From contig NZ_JABRWH010000001.1 of assembly GCF_013248975.1 (NCBI RefSeq), forward strand, positions 3,058,001 through 3,122,000: a stretch of 64,000 nucleotides of DNA, given 5' to 3'. Positions within the stretch are counted from its first letter, which is position 1. Each line of letters opens with the position of its first letter. The notes under the pieces are model-generated. The model did not search any database. It saw only the letters and a program-made list of their open reading frames with translations, and was not told the DNA's origin. Source of the DNA: Neobacillus endophyticus. GTDB taxonomy: Bacteria > Bacillota > Bacilli > Bacillales > Cytobacillaceae. The translations under genes and the position numbers were made by a program. Positions 8,607 through 17,108 of the stretch are shown one piece after another.

Positions 8607-9722
8607 GTGAACATATTAAATATAGCGATAAAGGAAATAAAACATAGTGTCCGTGATATTCGAACGTTTGTATTCATGCTTGCCTTTCCCATCGTATTAA
8701 TGTTAATTCTTGGTACAGCTTTATCTAATGCATTTAATTCAAAGTTAGCTGTCGATGATATACATGTTTTATATAAAATTACCGCAGATCCTATGATTGC
8801 TACATCTTTTCAATCATTTATAAAAGAAGCAGAAAAGTCGGGGGTCCAGTTTAAGCAGATTTCAGGAAATCTTGATGGAAAAAATGAAGTAAAGGAAAAT
8901 AATTTTTCTGCTTATATAGAAGTAACCAATGATGGAATTCAGCTTTATGGAACTAGTCGAAATAGCATAGAAGAAAGCATTATTCAAGGAATGCTTAGTG
9001 CTTATGCCGGAAGGTATAATGTAGTTGCTTCAGTGGCAAAGGTGGACCCAAGTAAGGTAAGTACTGCTTTGGCAAGTCATTCAGAAGATCATTTTATCAA
9101 GGAAAAATCTTTAAATTCAAAAAAACAGCCCGGTTCAATGGATTATTATGCAATGGCGATGACCACCATGATTGCTCTATATGCTGCTCTAGGTGCCTCC
9201 TCTCTCATACGTGGGGAAAGGACCAGGAATACGTCCATTCGCCTTTTAACTGCTCCAATCTCAAAGGGAGAAATCTTCTTGGGGAAAATAATTGGTGCAT
9301 TATTGATCAATATTACTTTTGTTATGGTAATTGTTGCGTTTAGTTCAATAGCATTTAAAGCTAATTGGGGTAATCATTTCGGAATGGTGTTTCTAGTATT
9401 AGCAACTGAAGTGTTTCTGTCAGTTAGTTTCGGATTAGGGGTCAGTTATTTAGCAAAAACTGGCGAAGCAGCTCGTACTATTCTTATGATTGTGATTCAA
9501 TTATCTTCATTTTTTGGCGGTGCCTACTTTAAAATAGACGATGCTAAAGGAATTTCTATCACAAATCTCTCTCCGCTTACCTGGGCAAACAATGCAGTTA
9601 CGAAAATTATTTATGCTAATGATTATTTAGCGGCAATAAAGGCAATTAGTTTGAATATGGGGATAGCCATTATATTTTTAGCGATCTCCATCATCTTGTT
9701 ACGTAAAAGGGAGGGGCTATAA
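8607..9722 (+). CDS. ABC-2 type permease, LnrM-like
   Basis: 371-aa permease. One helix at the N-terminus (IRTFVFMLAFPIVLMLILGT), a ~150-residue extracytoplasmic loop, then five helices in the C-terminal half, the ABC-2 layout. A reading from TTG 8592 would start inside the ribosome binding site, so GTG 8607 (8 nt after GGAGG) is chosen. The stop overlaps the next start by one base (TAATG). With the neighbouring ATPase and permease it should form a heterodimeric exporter, probably for amphipathic polyene-like antibiotics by analogy with LnrLMN. Confidence 0.85.
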   Translation: MNILNIAIKEIKHSVRDIRTFVFMLAFPIVLMLILGTALSNAFNSKLAVDDIHVLYKITADPMIATSFQSFIKEAEKSGVQFKQISGNLDGKNEVKENNFSAYIEVTNDGIQLYGTSRNSIEESIIQGMLSAYAGRYNVVASVAKVDPSKVSTALASHSEDHFIKEKSLNSKKQPGSMDYYAMAMTTMIALYAALGASSLIRGERTRNTSIRLLTAPISKGEIFLGKIIGALLINITFVMVIVAFSSIAFKANWGNHFGMVFLVLATEVFLSVSFGLGVSYLAKTGEAARTILMIVIQLSSFFGGAYFKIDDAKGISITNLSPLTWANNAVTKIIYANDYLAAIKAISLNMGIAIIFLAISIILLRKREGL

Positions 9723-10867
9723 TGAAGGACGTTTTATGGTTAGTAAAGAAAATAGCAATGGTTACTTTTAGGAAAAAGAGAAATATCATTATCTATTTTT
9801 GTCTTCCTCTAGTTGGCATTTTCATTTCCTTTCTCGTATACGGCGGCTCAGAACAATCGCAGCTGAAAGTAGCGGTCGTCAATCAGGATCATCAGAAGAT
9901 TGCCAATGATACGGTCCATTTCCTTGAAAGTTTAAATAATGTGAAGGTGATGAAATTAAGTGAAGCAGCTGCTTCCGATGGAATTACCTCTGGAACGATA
10001 GATTGTATGATTACTTTTAAAAGCGGGTTCTCCCAAAGTATATTGTCAGGGCAGCCTGGTTACATTGAAATAACCTCCATTAAAGGTTCACAAATAACGG
10101 GCTTTGTTCACTCCTATTTATATCAATATATCGATAATATTTTAAGTATCAGTAAAGCGGCGAATGGAAATTTAGACACTTTTAATAAGATGTATGCAAA
10201 TTATCAGAACTCTCATTATAGCGTAAAAGTCAGCTCATTATCGGATACTTCCTTGGGAAAAGATATGACAAATCAAACAATTGGGTTCCTGCTTATGATT
10301 ATGTTGATTTCGGCAGGGAATTTTGCTGAAATTATTATAAAGGAAAAGGAAAATCGCACCTATTTTCGGTTATTATCTACACCCATTAATGCGCGAAAAT
10401 ATGTGTTGTCGAACATTATCGTTAGCATTTTAGTTATGTTTGTCCAAATAATTTTTACCCTTATTTTTTTAACAAAGATATTCCATATCAACATGCACGT
10501 TACATTTTGGCAGATGACGGAAGTGTTATTGATCTATGCCCTTATATCTGTCGGATTGTCATTAACCATCGTTTCATTTTCCAACAGTTCTGCTTCAGCT
10601 GGTGCATTGCAAAACTTGGTTTCAACACCAACCTGTCTATTGGCAGGCTGTTTCTGGCCGGTAGGCATTATGCCAAAAGCCGTTCAAAGGGTTGCTGATT
10701 TTATGCCCCAGCATTGGGTTCTGGATACAGTTGGAAAACTTCAGCAAGGCGATTCGGTCGGGAGCCTGTATCTTAACATCATGGTCTTGTTTGCTTTTGC
10801 CGTAGCATTTTTCCTAATTGCTGTTTATAAATTTAGTATTAACAAGAATGTTCGAAATTTCATATAG
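9722..10867 (+). CDS. ABC-2 type permease, LnrN-like
   Basis: 381-aa permease with the same architecture as its partner: N-terminal helix (IIIYFCLPLVGIFISFLVYG), large external loop, then a cluster of helices containing ENRTYFRLLSTPINARKYVL, the cytoplasmic coupling segment of ABC-2 proteins. It is translationally coupled to the upstream permease and ends at a strong terminator, closing the regulator-kinase-exporter cluster. Confidence 0.85.
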   Translation: MKDVLWLVKKIAMVTFRKKRNIIIYFCLPLVGIFISFLVYGGSEQSQLKVAVVNQDHQKIANDTVHFLESLNNVKVMKLSEAAASDGITSGTIDCMITFKSGFSQSILSGQPGYIEITSIKGSQITGFVHSYLYQYIDNILSISKAANGNLDTFNKMYANYQNSHYSVKVSSLSDTSLGKDMTNQTIGFLLMIMLISAGNFAEIIIKEKENRTYFRLLSTPINARKYVLSNIIVSILVMFVQIIFTLIFLTKIFHINMHVTFWQMTEVLLIYALISVGLSLTIVSFSNSSASAGALQNLVSTPTCLLAGCFWPVGIMPKAVQRVADFMPQHWVLDTVGKLQQGDSVGSLYLNIMVLFAFAVAFFLIAVYKFSINKNVRNFI

Positions 10868-10878
10868 ATTCATTTATG

Positions 10879-10914
10879 AAATAGGAGACAGATTACAATC
10901 TGTCTCCTATTTCC
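10879..10914 (+). terminator. Terminator after lnr-like operon
   Basis: About 15-bp stem (AATAGGAGACAGATT with AATCTGTCTCCTATT) and a tiny loop. The T tract is short (TTTCC), but the stem is very stable. Confidence 0.75.
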
Positions 10915-10976
10915 ACGTATTCTGGCAATTTATCATGTATAATATAAGGTAGTTTGAATGAGGAGGTTGGGATACG

Positions 10977-11762
10977 ATGGACTTAAATTTATCAGGAAAA
11001 ACTGCGCTTGTCGCAGCATCAAGTCAAGGATTGGGCTTTGCCATCGCTGAACGGCTTGTACGGGAAGGCGCTAACGTAGTCATTTCCGGCAGAGATGTGA
11101 AAAAGCTAAAACAGAAAGCTAGCGAGCTAGAAGCAATTAGTGCCGGTAAAATTGCTTATCAGGAGGCAGATCTTACTAGATCAGAAGATATAACACGGCT
11201 TGTTTCCATCACTGCTGCAACCTTTGGCGGAATCAACATACTGATCAATAATGCTGGAGGCCCGCCCGCTGGTTCTTTTGAAGAATTAACGGATGATGCC
11301 TGGCAGACTGCATTTGAGTTAAACCTGCTATCATATGTTCGTTTGATTCGTGAGTCGTTGCCGTATTTAAAACAGCAGGGAGGGAAAATACTTAATATTA
11401 CCTCTTCCTCCATAAAGGAACCCATACCTGGTTTGATTTTATCCAATACATTCCGGACAGGAATCATCGGCTTAGCAAAAACCCTTGCTTCGGAACTGGC
11501 CCCGTATGGAATTATCATTAACACAATCGCGCCGGGCAGGATTGCGACTGACCGGGTTAAACATTTGGATCAAGTGAATGCAGACAAACTTGGGGTTTCA
11601 CGAGAAGCAGTTGAAGCTCAAATGAAAGCAGGAATACCATTGAAGAGATATGGAACCCCAGAAGAATTTGCAAATGTTGCCACTTTTCTCGTATCAGATG
11701 CGAATAGCTACATGACAGGAAGTGCATTTATTGTTGACGGCGGGATGGTAAAATCTATTTAA
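10977..11762 (+). CDS. SDR-like protein with degenerate catalytic site
   Basis: 261-aa protein with an SDR Rossmann fold: VAASSQGLG (non-canonical for TGxxxGxG), ILINNAGGP, SELAPYGI and GSAFIVDGG. The usual YxxxK pair is replaced by Ser156 and Arg160 in LSNTFRTG, while the preceding Ser residues of ITSSS are present. This matches an SDR-like subgroup related to 3-oxoacyl-ACP reductases known to lack a perfect catalytic tetrad. It could be a poor reductase or a binding protein. SD GAGGAGGTTGG precedes the ATG, with TATAAT at 10938-10943. Confidence 0.85.
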   Translation: MDLNLSGKTALVAASSQGLGFAIAERLVREGANVVISGRDVKKLKQKASELEAISAGKIAYQEADLTRSEDITRLVSITAATFGGINILINNAGGPPAGSFEELTDDAWQTAFELNLLSYVRLIRESLPYLKQQGGKILNITSSSIKEPIPGLILSNTFRTGIIGLAKTLASELAPYGIIINTIAPGRIATDRVKHLDQVNADKLGVSREAVEAQMKAGIPLKRYGTPEEFANVATFLVSDANSYMTGSAFIVDGGMVKSI

Positions 11763-11833
11763 ATACATGGAATATTTGATTGATCTAGAAAACAACTATT
11801 CCAATCGTAAAAAGATTAGAAAGGAAGCTACAT

Positions 11834-12712
11834 ATGAATAGCACAGAAAAAACAATTATCGGTTTTATTGGCACAGGTGTAATGGGAAATAGTATGGCAG
11901 GCCATATTTTAGCAGCAGGGTATCCATTAGTGGTATACTCCAGAACGAAGGAAAAGGCCCGAGAATTACTCGAAAAAGGAGCTAGATGGGTGGATACACC
12001 TAAACAAGTGGCGGAAACAGCATCCATTGTTTTCACAATGGTTGGCTATCCTACAGACGTTGAGGAAGTTTTCTTAGGAGATAACGGGCTTATACGCCAT
12101 GGACTGTCAGGAAGCTATTTCATTGATATGACAACATCATCACCATCCCTTGCAGGCAAAATCTATCAGGAAGCTAAACATAAAGGTATTCAAGTGTTGG
12201 ATGCACCGGTATCTGGAGGAGATATAGGTGCAAAGGAAGCCAGATTATCGATTATGGTTGGCGGAGAAAAGGAATCTTTTGATGCAGTCCTTCCAATCTT
12301 AAAGCTGCTAGGTTCCAATGTTGTCTATCAAGGTAAGTCAGGTGCAGGCCAGCACACAAAAATGAGCAATCAAATTGCCATAGCTTCTAATATGATTGGT
12401 GTATGTGAAGCGATCATTTATGCTGAAAAAGCTGGCTTAGACCCTGAAGCGGTTCTAAAAAGCATTTCAACAGGTGCTGCTGGGAGCTGGTCGCTAAGCA
12501 ATCTTGTTCCACGTATGCTAAAGGCTGACTTTGAACCAGGATTTTACATCAAGCATTTTATTAAGGATATGAAAATCGCTTTGGAAGAAGCCAATCGAAT
12601 GGATATGGATGTACCTGGATTAGCATTGGCAAAATCCTTATATGATCAGCTGGCTGAAAGAGGAGAAGAAAATAGCGGTACCCAAGCTCTATATAAATAT
12701 TGGAAAAGTTAA
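11834..12712 (+). CDS. ykwC: Beta-hydroxyacid dehydrogenase YkwC
   Basis: 292-aa NAD(P)-dependent oxidoreductase of the 3-hydroxyisobutyrate dehydrogenase family. The nucleotide motif is GFIGTGVMGNSM at the N-terminus, the substrate loop DAPVSGGDIGA, and the catalytic Lys in GAGQHTKMSNQ. The second half is the helical C-terminal domain. It corresponds to YkwC of B. subtilis; the physiological substrate is not known to me. It may be co-transcribed with the SDR-like gene 71 nt upstream. Confidence 0.9.
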   Translation: MNSTEKTIIGFIGTGVMGNSMAGHILAAGYPLVVYSRTKEKARELLEKGARWVDTPKQVAETASIVFTMVGYPTDVEEVFLGDNGLIRHGLSGSYFIDMTTSSPSLAGKIYQEAKHKGIQVLDAPVSGGDIGAKEARLSIMVGGEKESFDAVLPILKLLGSNVVYQGKSGAGQHTKMSNQIAIASNMIGVCEAIIYAEKAGLDPEAVLKSISTGAAGSWSLSNLVPRMLKADFEPGFYIKHFIKDMKIALEEANRMDMDVPGLALAKSLYDQLAERGEENSGTQALYKYWKS

Positions 12713-12726
12713 AATGTATAATTTCT

Positions 12727-12773
12727 TCCTTCCTACATGAAACTATGATTGATTCATGAAGGGAGGATTTTTT
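12727..12773 (+). promoter_or_regulatory. Hairpin with T run covering a ribosome binding site
   Basis: A 15-nt arm (12727-12741) pairs with 12753-12767 with two mismatches. The right arm contains the GGGAGGA ribosome binding site of the next gene, and six T residues follow directly before its ATG. It looks like an intrinsic terminator of ykwC placed so that it also masks translation initiation downstream. Confidence 0.6.
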
Positions 12774-12953
12774 ATGGCAAAACGGACGAAAAAGAATGAC
12801 CCTCAGCAGAAAAACAAAAAAGGATTTGATTCTGCAGTACTTAATGAAGAATTTGCACATGAAATGGGCTCTGCAGCAACTAATAAAATTCATAAAGATA
12901 AAGTTAAAAAAGAAAAAGCATCTAAAAATAATGGAAGATACCAAGGACAATAA
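12774..12953 (+). CDS. Small lysine-rich hypothetical protein (59 aa)
   Basis: 59-aa basic protein, rich in Lys, Asn and Gln, without Cys or membrane segment. The central part reads NEEFAHEMGSAATNK. The composition resembles small spore-associated proteins, but I cannot assign a family. ATG 12774 follows GGGAGGATTTTTT; a longer reading from 12756 would start within the hairpin. It ends at a strong terminator 15 nt downstream. Expression may depend on opening the upstream hairpin. Confidence 0.7.
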   Translation: MAKRTKKNDPQQKNKKGFDSAVLNEEFAHEMGSAATNKIHKDKVKKEKASKNNGRYQGQ

Positions 12954-12968
12954 TCTTTTATGTATCAA

Positions 12969-13003
12969 AAAGACCTCCTACTTTTCATAGGAGGTCTTTC
13001 TTA
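12969..13003. terminator. Strong intrinsic terminator
   Basis: Perfect 12-bp stem AAAGACCTCCTA / TAGGAGGTCTTT (12969-12980, 12988-12999). A runs on the left suit termination from the minus strand as well. Confidence 0.9.
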
Positions 13004-13090
13004 GGCTGAAAGGAAAGACTTCCTTTCAGGCATAAGGGCAACTACGCCTCTGTCTTCGCCCTGCCAGGTCCGCCAGTCGGCGAGTTTTCT
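13001..13090 (-). repeat. Structured 3'-end repeat, copy 1 (after patA)
   Basis: A ~90-bp element abuts the patA stop codon. It has a terminal hairpin (13006-13015 with 13020-13029) and a conserved core from about 13030 that is nearly identical to 35785-35843. The core contains an AGGGC...GCCCT stem and GCCGACTGGC read on the minus strand. The second copy lies in the same position after speA. On the minus strand the core would be the 3' untranslated RNA of patA. Confidence 0.85.
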
Positions 13091-13091
13091 T

Positions 13092-14240
13092 TTAACTCTT
13101 TAAAAACTTTTCCATACGGTTTAAACCTTCTTCTAAAGTTTCCATGGAACAAGCAAATGATAATCGAAAATAGCCTTCACCATATTCTGAAAATGCGCTT
13201 CCAGGAACGACAGCAACTTTCGCTTCATATGCAAGTTTTGTTGCGAATTCAAAGCTGTCAAGCTGGATGCTGTTAGGTATTTTAACAAAGATATAAAATG
13301 CTCCCTCCGGTTTAACAGCATTCAACCCCATGTCGTATAATCGTCTAAGGGCATAATCTCTTCTTGCAGCATATTCTATTTTCATAGCATCAGCATCGTC
13401 GATTCCCGTAGTTAGAGCTTCATAAGCCGCTTTTTGGGCAATAGAATTGGCGCATGAAACATTATATTGATGCACTTTTAAAATGTGTTTTGCTATGTTT
13501 TCTGAGGCGAATAAAAATCCAATTCTCCAGCCTGTCATAGAGTGAGATTTGGATAGGCCATTGATAACAATAGTATTTTCCTTTAAATAAGCTGCTATCG
13601 ATCGGTGCGGCCGGTCAAAAGTAAGCTCGCTGTATATTTCATCAGCCAAAACAAAAATCTCTTTGTCTGCCACAAAATCGGCAATTTCTTTAAGCTCCGC
13701 TTCAGTAAGACTGACTCCTGTTGGATTGGATGGATATGGGAGCACGATACAGCGCGTTTTTTCTGTAATAAAGGGCTTGATCCAATCTAAAGTGAAGCGA
13801 AACTGATTATGCCGTATATCAACGTGGACTGGAACAGCACCCATCATTCGGATAATTGGTTCATATCCTGGGTAAATCGGACCAGGCAATATCACTTCTG
13901 AACCTTCTGTTAAGATTGTCCGGAAGGTAACATCGATGGCTTCACTTGCACCAGTTGTAACAATAACTTCAGATTCAGGATGATAATGAAGATCGTATTT
14001 TTTTTTCACAAACTCACTGGCAGCCTTTCTTAATTCCAGTGTCCCGGCATTGTGGGTGTAGATAGTGAAATCTTCTTCAATCGCAGAAATTCCAGCTTGT
14101 TTAACATGTTTAGGAGTAGGGAAATCTGGCTGACCAATGGTGAATGCTATGAGATCGTCTATTTGAGAGACCAGATTTGAAAATCTCCTTATTCCAGAAA
14201 TTTCGAGATTTTTAACACGGTGATTAATTAAATGCTCCAT
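13092..14240 (-). CDS. patA: Aminotransferase PatA (N-acetyl-LL-DAP aminotransferase)
   Basis: 382-aa fold-type I PLP enzyme of aminotransferase class I/II. It shows GQPDFPTP, YTHNAGTLELR, NPTGVSLTE, LADEIYSEL and the PLP lysine Lys231 in NGLSKSHSMTGWRIGF. In B. subtilis PatA makes N-acetyl-LL-diaminopimelate from the keto acid, the step between DapH and DapL, which are both encoded in this window. It is downstream of ykyB with a 15-nt gap, so the two form an operon on the minus strand. Its 3' end carries the structured repeat. Confidence 0.93.
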   Translation of the reverse strand: MEHLINHRVKNLEISGIRRFSNLVSQIDDLIAFTIGQPDFPTPKHVKQAGISAIEEDFTIYTHNAGTLELRKAASEFVKKKYDLHYHPESEVIVTTGASEAIDVTFRTILTEGSEVILPGPIYPGYEPIIRMMGAVPVHVDIRHNQFRFTLDWIKPFITEKTRCIVLPYPSNPTGVSLTEAELKEIADFVADKEIFVLADEIYSELTFDRPHRSIAAYLKENTIVINGLSKSHSMTGWRIGFLFASENIAKHILKVHQYNVSCANSIAQKAAYEALTTGIDDADAMKIEYAARRDYALRRLYDMGLNAVKPEGAFYIFVKIPNSIQLDSFEFATKLAYEAKVAVVPGSAFSEYGEGYFRLSFACSMETLEEGLNRMEKFLKS

Positions 14241-14255
14241 TGTTGTCCATCCTTC

Positions 14256-14735
14256 TTAATTATATCTTTCTCCAAGTTTTTTAAAGACCGGTTTTTCATA
14301 GGTTCTTTTTGTTTTACGAAAATTTGTATGATGGGCCGAATCCACTTCAGAGATTCCAGTATATGCCTGCAAAATTGCTTTTGCTGCATTGAGCGAAAGG
14401 GCTGCCTTTGGATTTCTTACACTTCCATCCAGCTTGCCTAAATGGGGAAGGTTTAGAAAGTCTGTTTTTGTTGGAGGAATATGGAAGGTGTAACTGCCAC
14501 ACTCTACAAGTACATCGGACTGTTGCTGGCTGTTTTTAGGGCGATCAGAAAAATGGAGTCCTACCTTTTTTGCTTTGCCTTCTTTAATCAATTTATTTAA
14601 GGTTTCTTGTTTTAACCGGTATAAGAATTTGGGATTAGGTGCTGTTTTAGCATGCCGATTCACAATAAAGACTGCTTGAGCGAGGTTTTCAATAGTTAGG
14701 TTTGTTTTTTGGGGGTTTTTTTGATCGGAATTCAA
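14256..14735 (-). CDS. ykyB: YkyB family protein
   Basis: 159-aa protein of the YkyB family, recognised by FIVNRHAKTAPNP, YRLKQETLNKLIKEGKA, LHFSDRP and FLNLPHLGKLDG. It is cytosolic and basic; function unknown. The start is TTG at 14735 with AAAGGAG about 11 nt upstream. It precedes patA closely, as in B. subtilis where the two genes are neighbours. Confidence 0.9.
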   Translation of the reverse strand: MNSDQKNPQKTNLTIENLAQAVFIVNRHAKTAPNPKFLYRLKQETLNKLIKEGKAKKVGLHFSDRPKNSQQQSDVLVECGSYTFHIPPTKTDFLNLPHLGKLDGSVRNPKAALSLNAAKAILQAYTGISEVDSAHHTNFRKTKRTYEKPVFKKLGERYN

Positions 14736-14970
14736 AATATGGTGTACTCCTTTCTATTTATTAGAACACTTATAGTATACCTTTTTTTAAGTAAAAATAG
14801 AATGACAAAATGGTTCTTTCTATTTATAGTTAAATTGGATGTTTTGTTAAAATAATCATAGTTTTTACTAAATTACTTTATTTTAATTAAATTCATTGTA
14901 AAATAGAAATAATAAATTGTAAAAACATTATTGTGCAATATGGGAAATTTTTTACCTGAAGGATGATGAA

Positions 14971-17079
14971 ATGAGTCACTTCAATCGTTTTTTATTGGAA
15001 GAAATGGAAGAAGGAAAAGCTGGGGGAAAAATACAGAAAATCATTTTTAATATTATTTTTCAACATGTTCAAGACATGGTTTTTGTCATGAAGGTGGAAG
15101 AAGGCCCTAAATTTCGTTATTTATTTGTAAATGAATCAGCCATGAGGAAAGCCAAACTACCCATTGAGGCAATTGGTAAAACACTGTATGAAGTGTTGCC
15201 GCCTGATTCTGCCAAGAACATTCAGCATAATTATGAACTGTTATTGAAAAAGAATGAAATATTCACATATGAAGATCATTTTTATGCAGATGGGAATGTT
15301 GAAGTTTATGGAGAAACGATTTTAACTCCAATATACAATGAGGATCACTCCATTATTTATATCGTTGCGGTGACAAGAGACATTACAGAATGGTACAAAG
15401 AAAAGAAAAATATAATTGAAAGTCAGCAGCGGTACCGATCTATAGTTGACCATAATTTAGATGCCATATTTACGGTTAGCCCTGAAGGGAAAATAATTGA
15501 AGCTAATCCAGCTGCGGGTCTTCTTACTGGATATGCAGAAAAACAAATGACAAATCGCTCCATTTATAACATGATATACGATCCAGATATTGAAAAATTT
15601 AAAAATATTTTAGAATTGACCTTTTCAGGGCGTGCACTTGAATCTTTAGATTGCAAAATTATTCATAATAAAGGTCATTTGTTAATTGTACATATAAAAA
15701 CAGTACCAATTGTTGTAAATGGAGAAATTATTGGAATTTATGTTCTGTTTAGAGACTTGACAGAGCAGGCTAAAAATATGGATATGGTTAAATTTATGGC
15801 ATTTCATGACCAATTAACCGGACTTTTAAACAGAAGGGCTTTGCTTGAGCATTTGAATGAACAGCTTTTTTTGCATGAGAATGATCAACAACAATTTGCG
15901 TTATTATCAATTGATTTGGATCGATTTAAGTATTTGAATGATACAGTGGGTCATTTAGCCGGCGATGAAATTTTGAAAAGGGTTGCAGAAAGATTAACAC
16001 AGTTTCAAAATGAACATTGCACTATTTATCGGGTAGGCGGTGATGAATTTAATATTCTTCTCCTTCAAGCTGACAGACAGACTGCGAGCACATTTGTTGG
16101 GAAAGTTTTTTCTGCCTTCTCGAAATCGTTTTATTTAAATTCAAAAGAATATTATATTTCTCCAAGTATAGGAATCAGCATGTTTCCGCAAGATGGAACG
16201 GATCCTGAAACGCTGATTAAGAATGCTGATGAAGCATTATTCCGAGTGAAACAAAGAGGGAAAGCGCATTATCAATTCTATCGGTCTGAAATGAACTCTG
16301 CTTTTACGAATATTGTTACGTTAGATACGCATCTAAGGAAAGCAATTGACAAAAACGAGCTTCATTTGTTCTATCAGCCGCAAATTGATTTAGCAACAGG
16401 AAAGGCGAAAAGCTTTGAAGCATTGCTGCGCTGGGAGAATTCCGAATATGGCAATATTCCTCCTAGTATGTTTATACCACTTGCAGAAGATACTGGTTTA
16501 ATCATTCCAATAGGATATTGGGTCATAGAAACTGCATGCCGGCAAATTCAAAACTGGAATAGTAAAGGATTTCATGATATTCGAGTTGCTGTTAATATTT
16601 CACCTAAGCAATTTTTGCAGCCGAATCTTGTACCGTTTATTCAGAAGATGCTTGATAAATATCAAATTAGTTCTTCATCTTTAGAGATTGAAATAACTGA
16701 AGGGGCTATTAGTGATACAAAAGAAACTACTCCTATTCTCAATAATTTAACGGAACTAGGATTATACATATCAGTGGATGATTTTGGGACAGGTTATTCT
16801 TCATTAAATTATTTAAAACAATTTCCTATTAATGGATTAAAGATCGATAAATCCTTTATTCGCGACATTTTAATTGATGAAAAAGCCGCAGCAATTACGA
16901 CCACGATTATACATCTGGGGAAAAGTTTAGGGATGGATGTCATCGCTGAAGGGGTCGAAAGTAAACAACAGGCCGAGTTTCTGATAAGGGCACGATGCCA
17001 CAAAATCCAGGGATATTATTATTCAAAGCCTATTCCAGCCGCTGAATTAGAACAAAAATTTTTAACGAATAATACATAA
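14971..17079 (+). CDS. PAS-PAS-GGDEF-EAL c-di-GMP protein
   Basis: 702-aa protein with two PAS domains (about 20-140 and 150-265), a GGDEF domain (about 270-435) and an EAL domain (about 445-695). The cyclase site VGGDEF at 356-360 is intact, as is the EAL motif at 483-485 in FEALLRW and DDFGTGYSSLNYL. Either c-di-GMP synthesis or hydrolysis, or both, is possible. The allosteric RxxD inhibition site before GGDEF is absent (NEHC instead). No membrane segment is seen, so a cytosolic redox, light or ligand signal via PAS is likely. It is transcribed alone, divergent from ykyB, and ends at a terminator shared with ykuE. Confidence 0.92.
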   Translation: MSHFNRFLLEEMEEGKAGGKIQKIIFNIIFQHVQDMVFVMKVEEGPKFRYLFVNESAMRKAKLPIEAIGKTLYEVLPPDSAKNIQHNYELLLKKNEIFTYEDHFYADGNVEVYGETILTPIYNEDHSIIYIVAVTRDITEWYKEKKNIIESQQRYRSIVDHNLDAIFTVSPEGKIIEANPAAGLLTGYAEKQMTNRSIYNMIYDPDIEKFKNILELTFSGRALESLDCKIIHNKGHLLIVHIKTVPIVVNGEIIGIYVLFRDLTEQAKNMDMVKFMAFHDQLTGLLNRRALLEHLNEQLFLHENDQQQFALLSIDLDRFKYLNDTVGHLAGDEILKRVAERLTQFQNEHCTIYRVGGDEFNILLLQADRQTASTFVGKVFSAFSKSFYLNSKEYYISPSIGISMFPQDGTDPETLIKNADEALFRVKQRGKAHYQFYRSEMNSAFTNIVTLDTHLRKAIDKNELHLFYQPQIDLATGKAKSFEALLRWENSEYGNIPPSMFIPLAEDTGLIIPIGYWVIETACRQIQNWNSKGFHDIRVAVNISPKQFLQPNLVPFIQKMLDKYQISSSSLEIEITEGAISDTKETTPILNNLTELGLYISVDDFGTGYSSLNYLKQFPINGLKIDKSFIRDILIDEKAAAITTTIIHLGKSLGMDVIAEGVESKQQAEFLIRARCHKIQGYYYSKPIPAAELEQKFLTNNT

Positions 17080-17080
17080 A

Positions 17081-17108
17081 AAAATCCTTATCTTTTATAA
17101 GGATTTTT
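17081..17108. terminator. Bidirectional terminator
   Basis: AAAATCCTTAT pairs with ATAAGGATTTT, flanked by A and T runs, between convergent genes. Confidence 0.85.

Noticed and set aside
12561..12968. 135-aa minus-strand ORF over ykwC and the 59-aa gene
   Set aside because: Antisense shadow of two plus-strand genes; Phe/Arg-rich composition reflects the complement of Lys/Glu codons.
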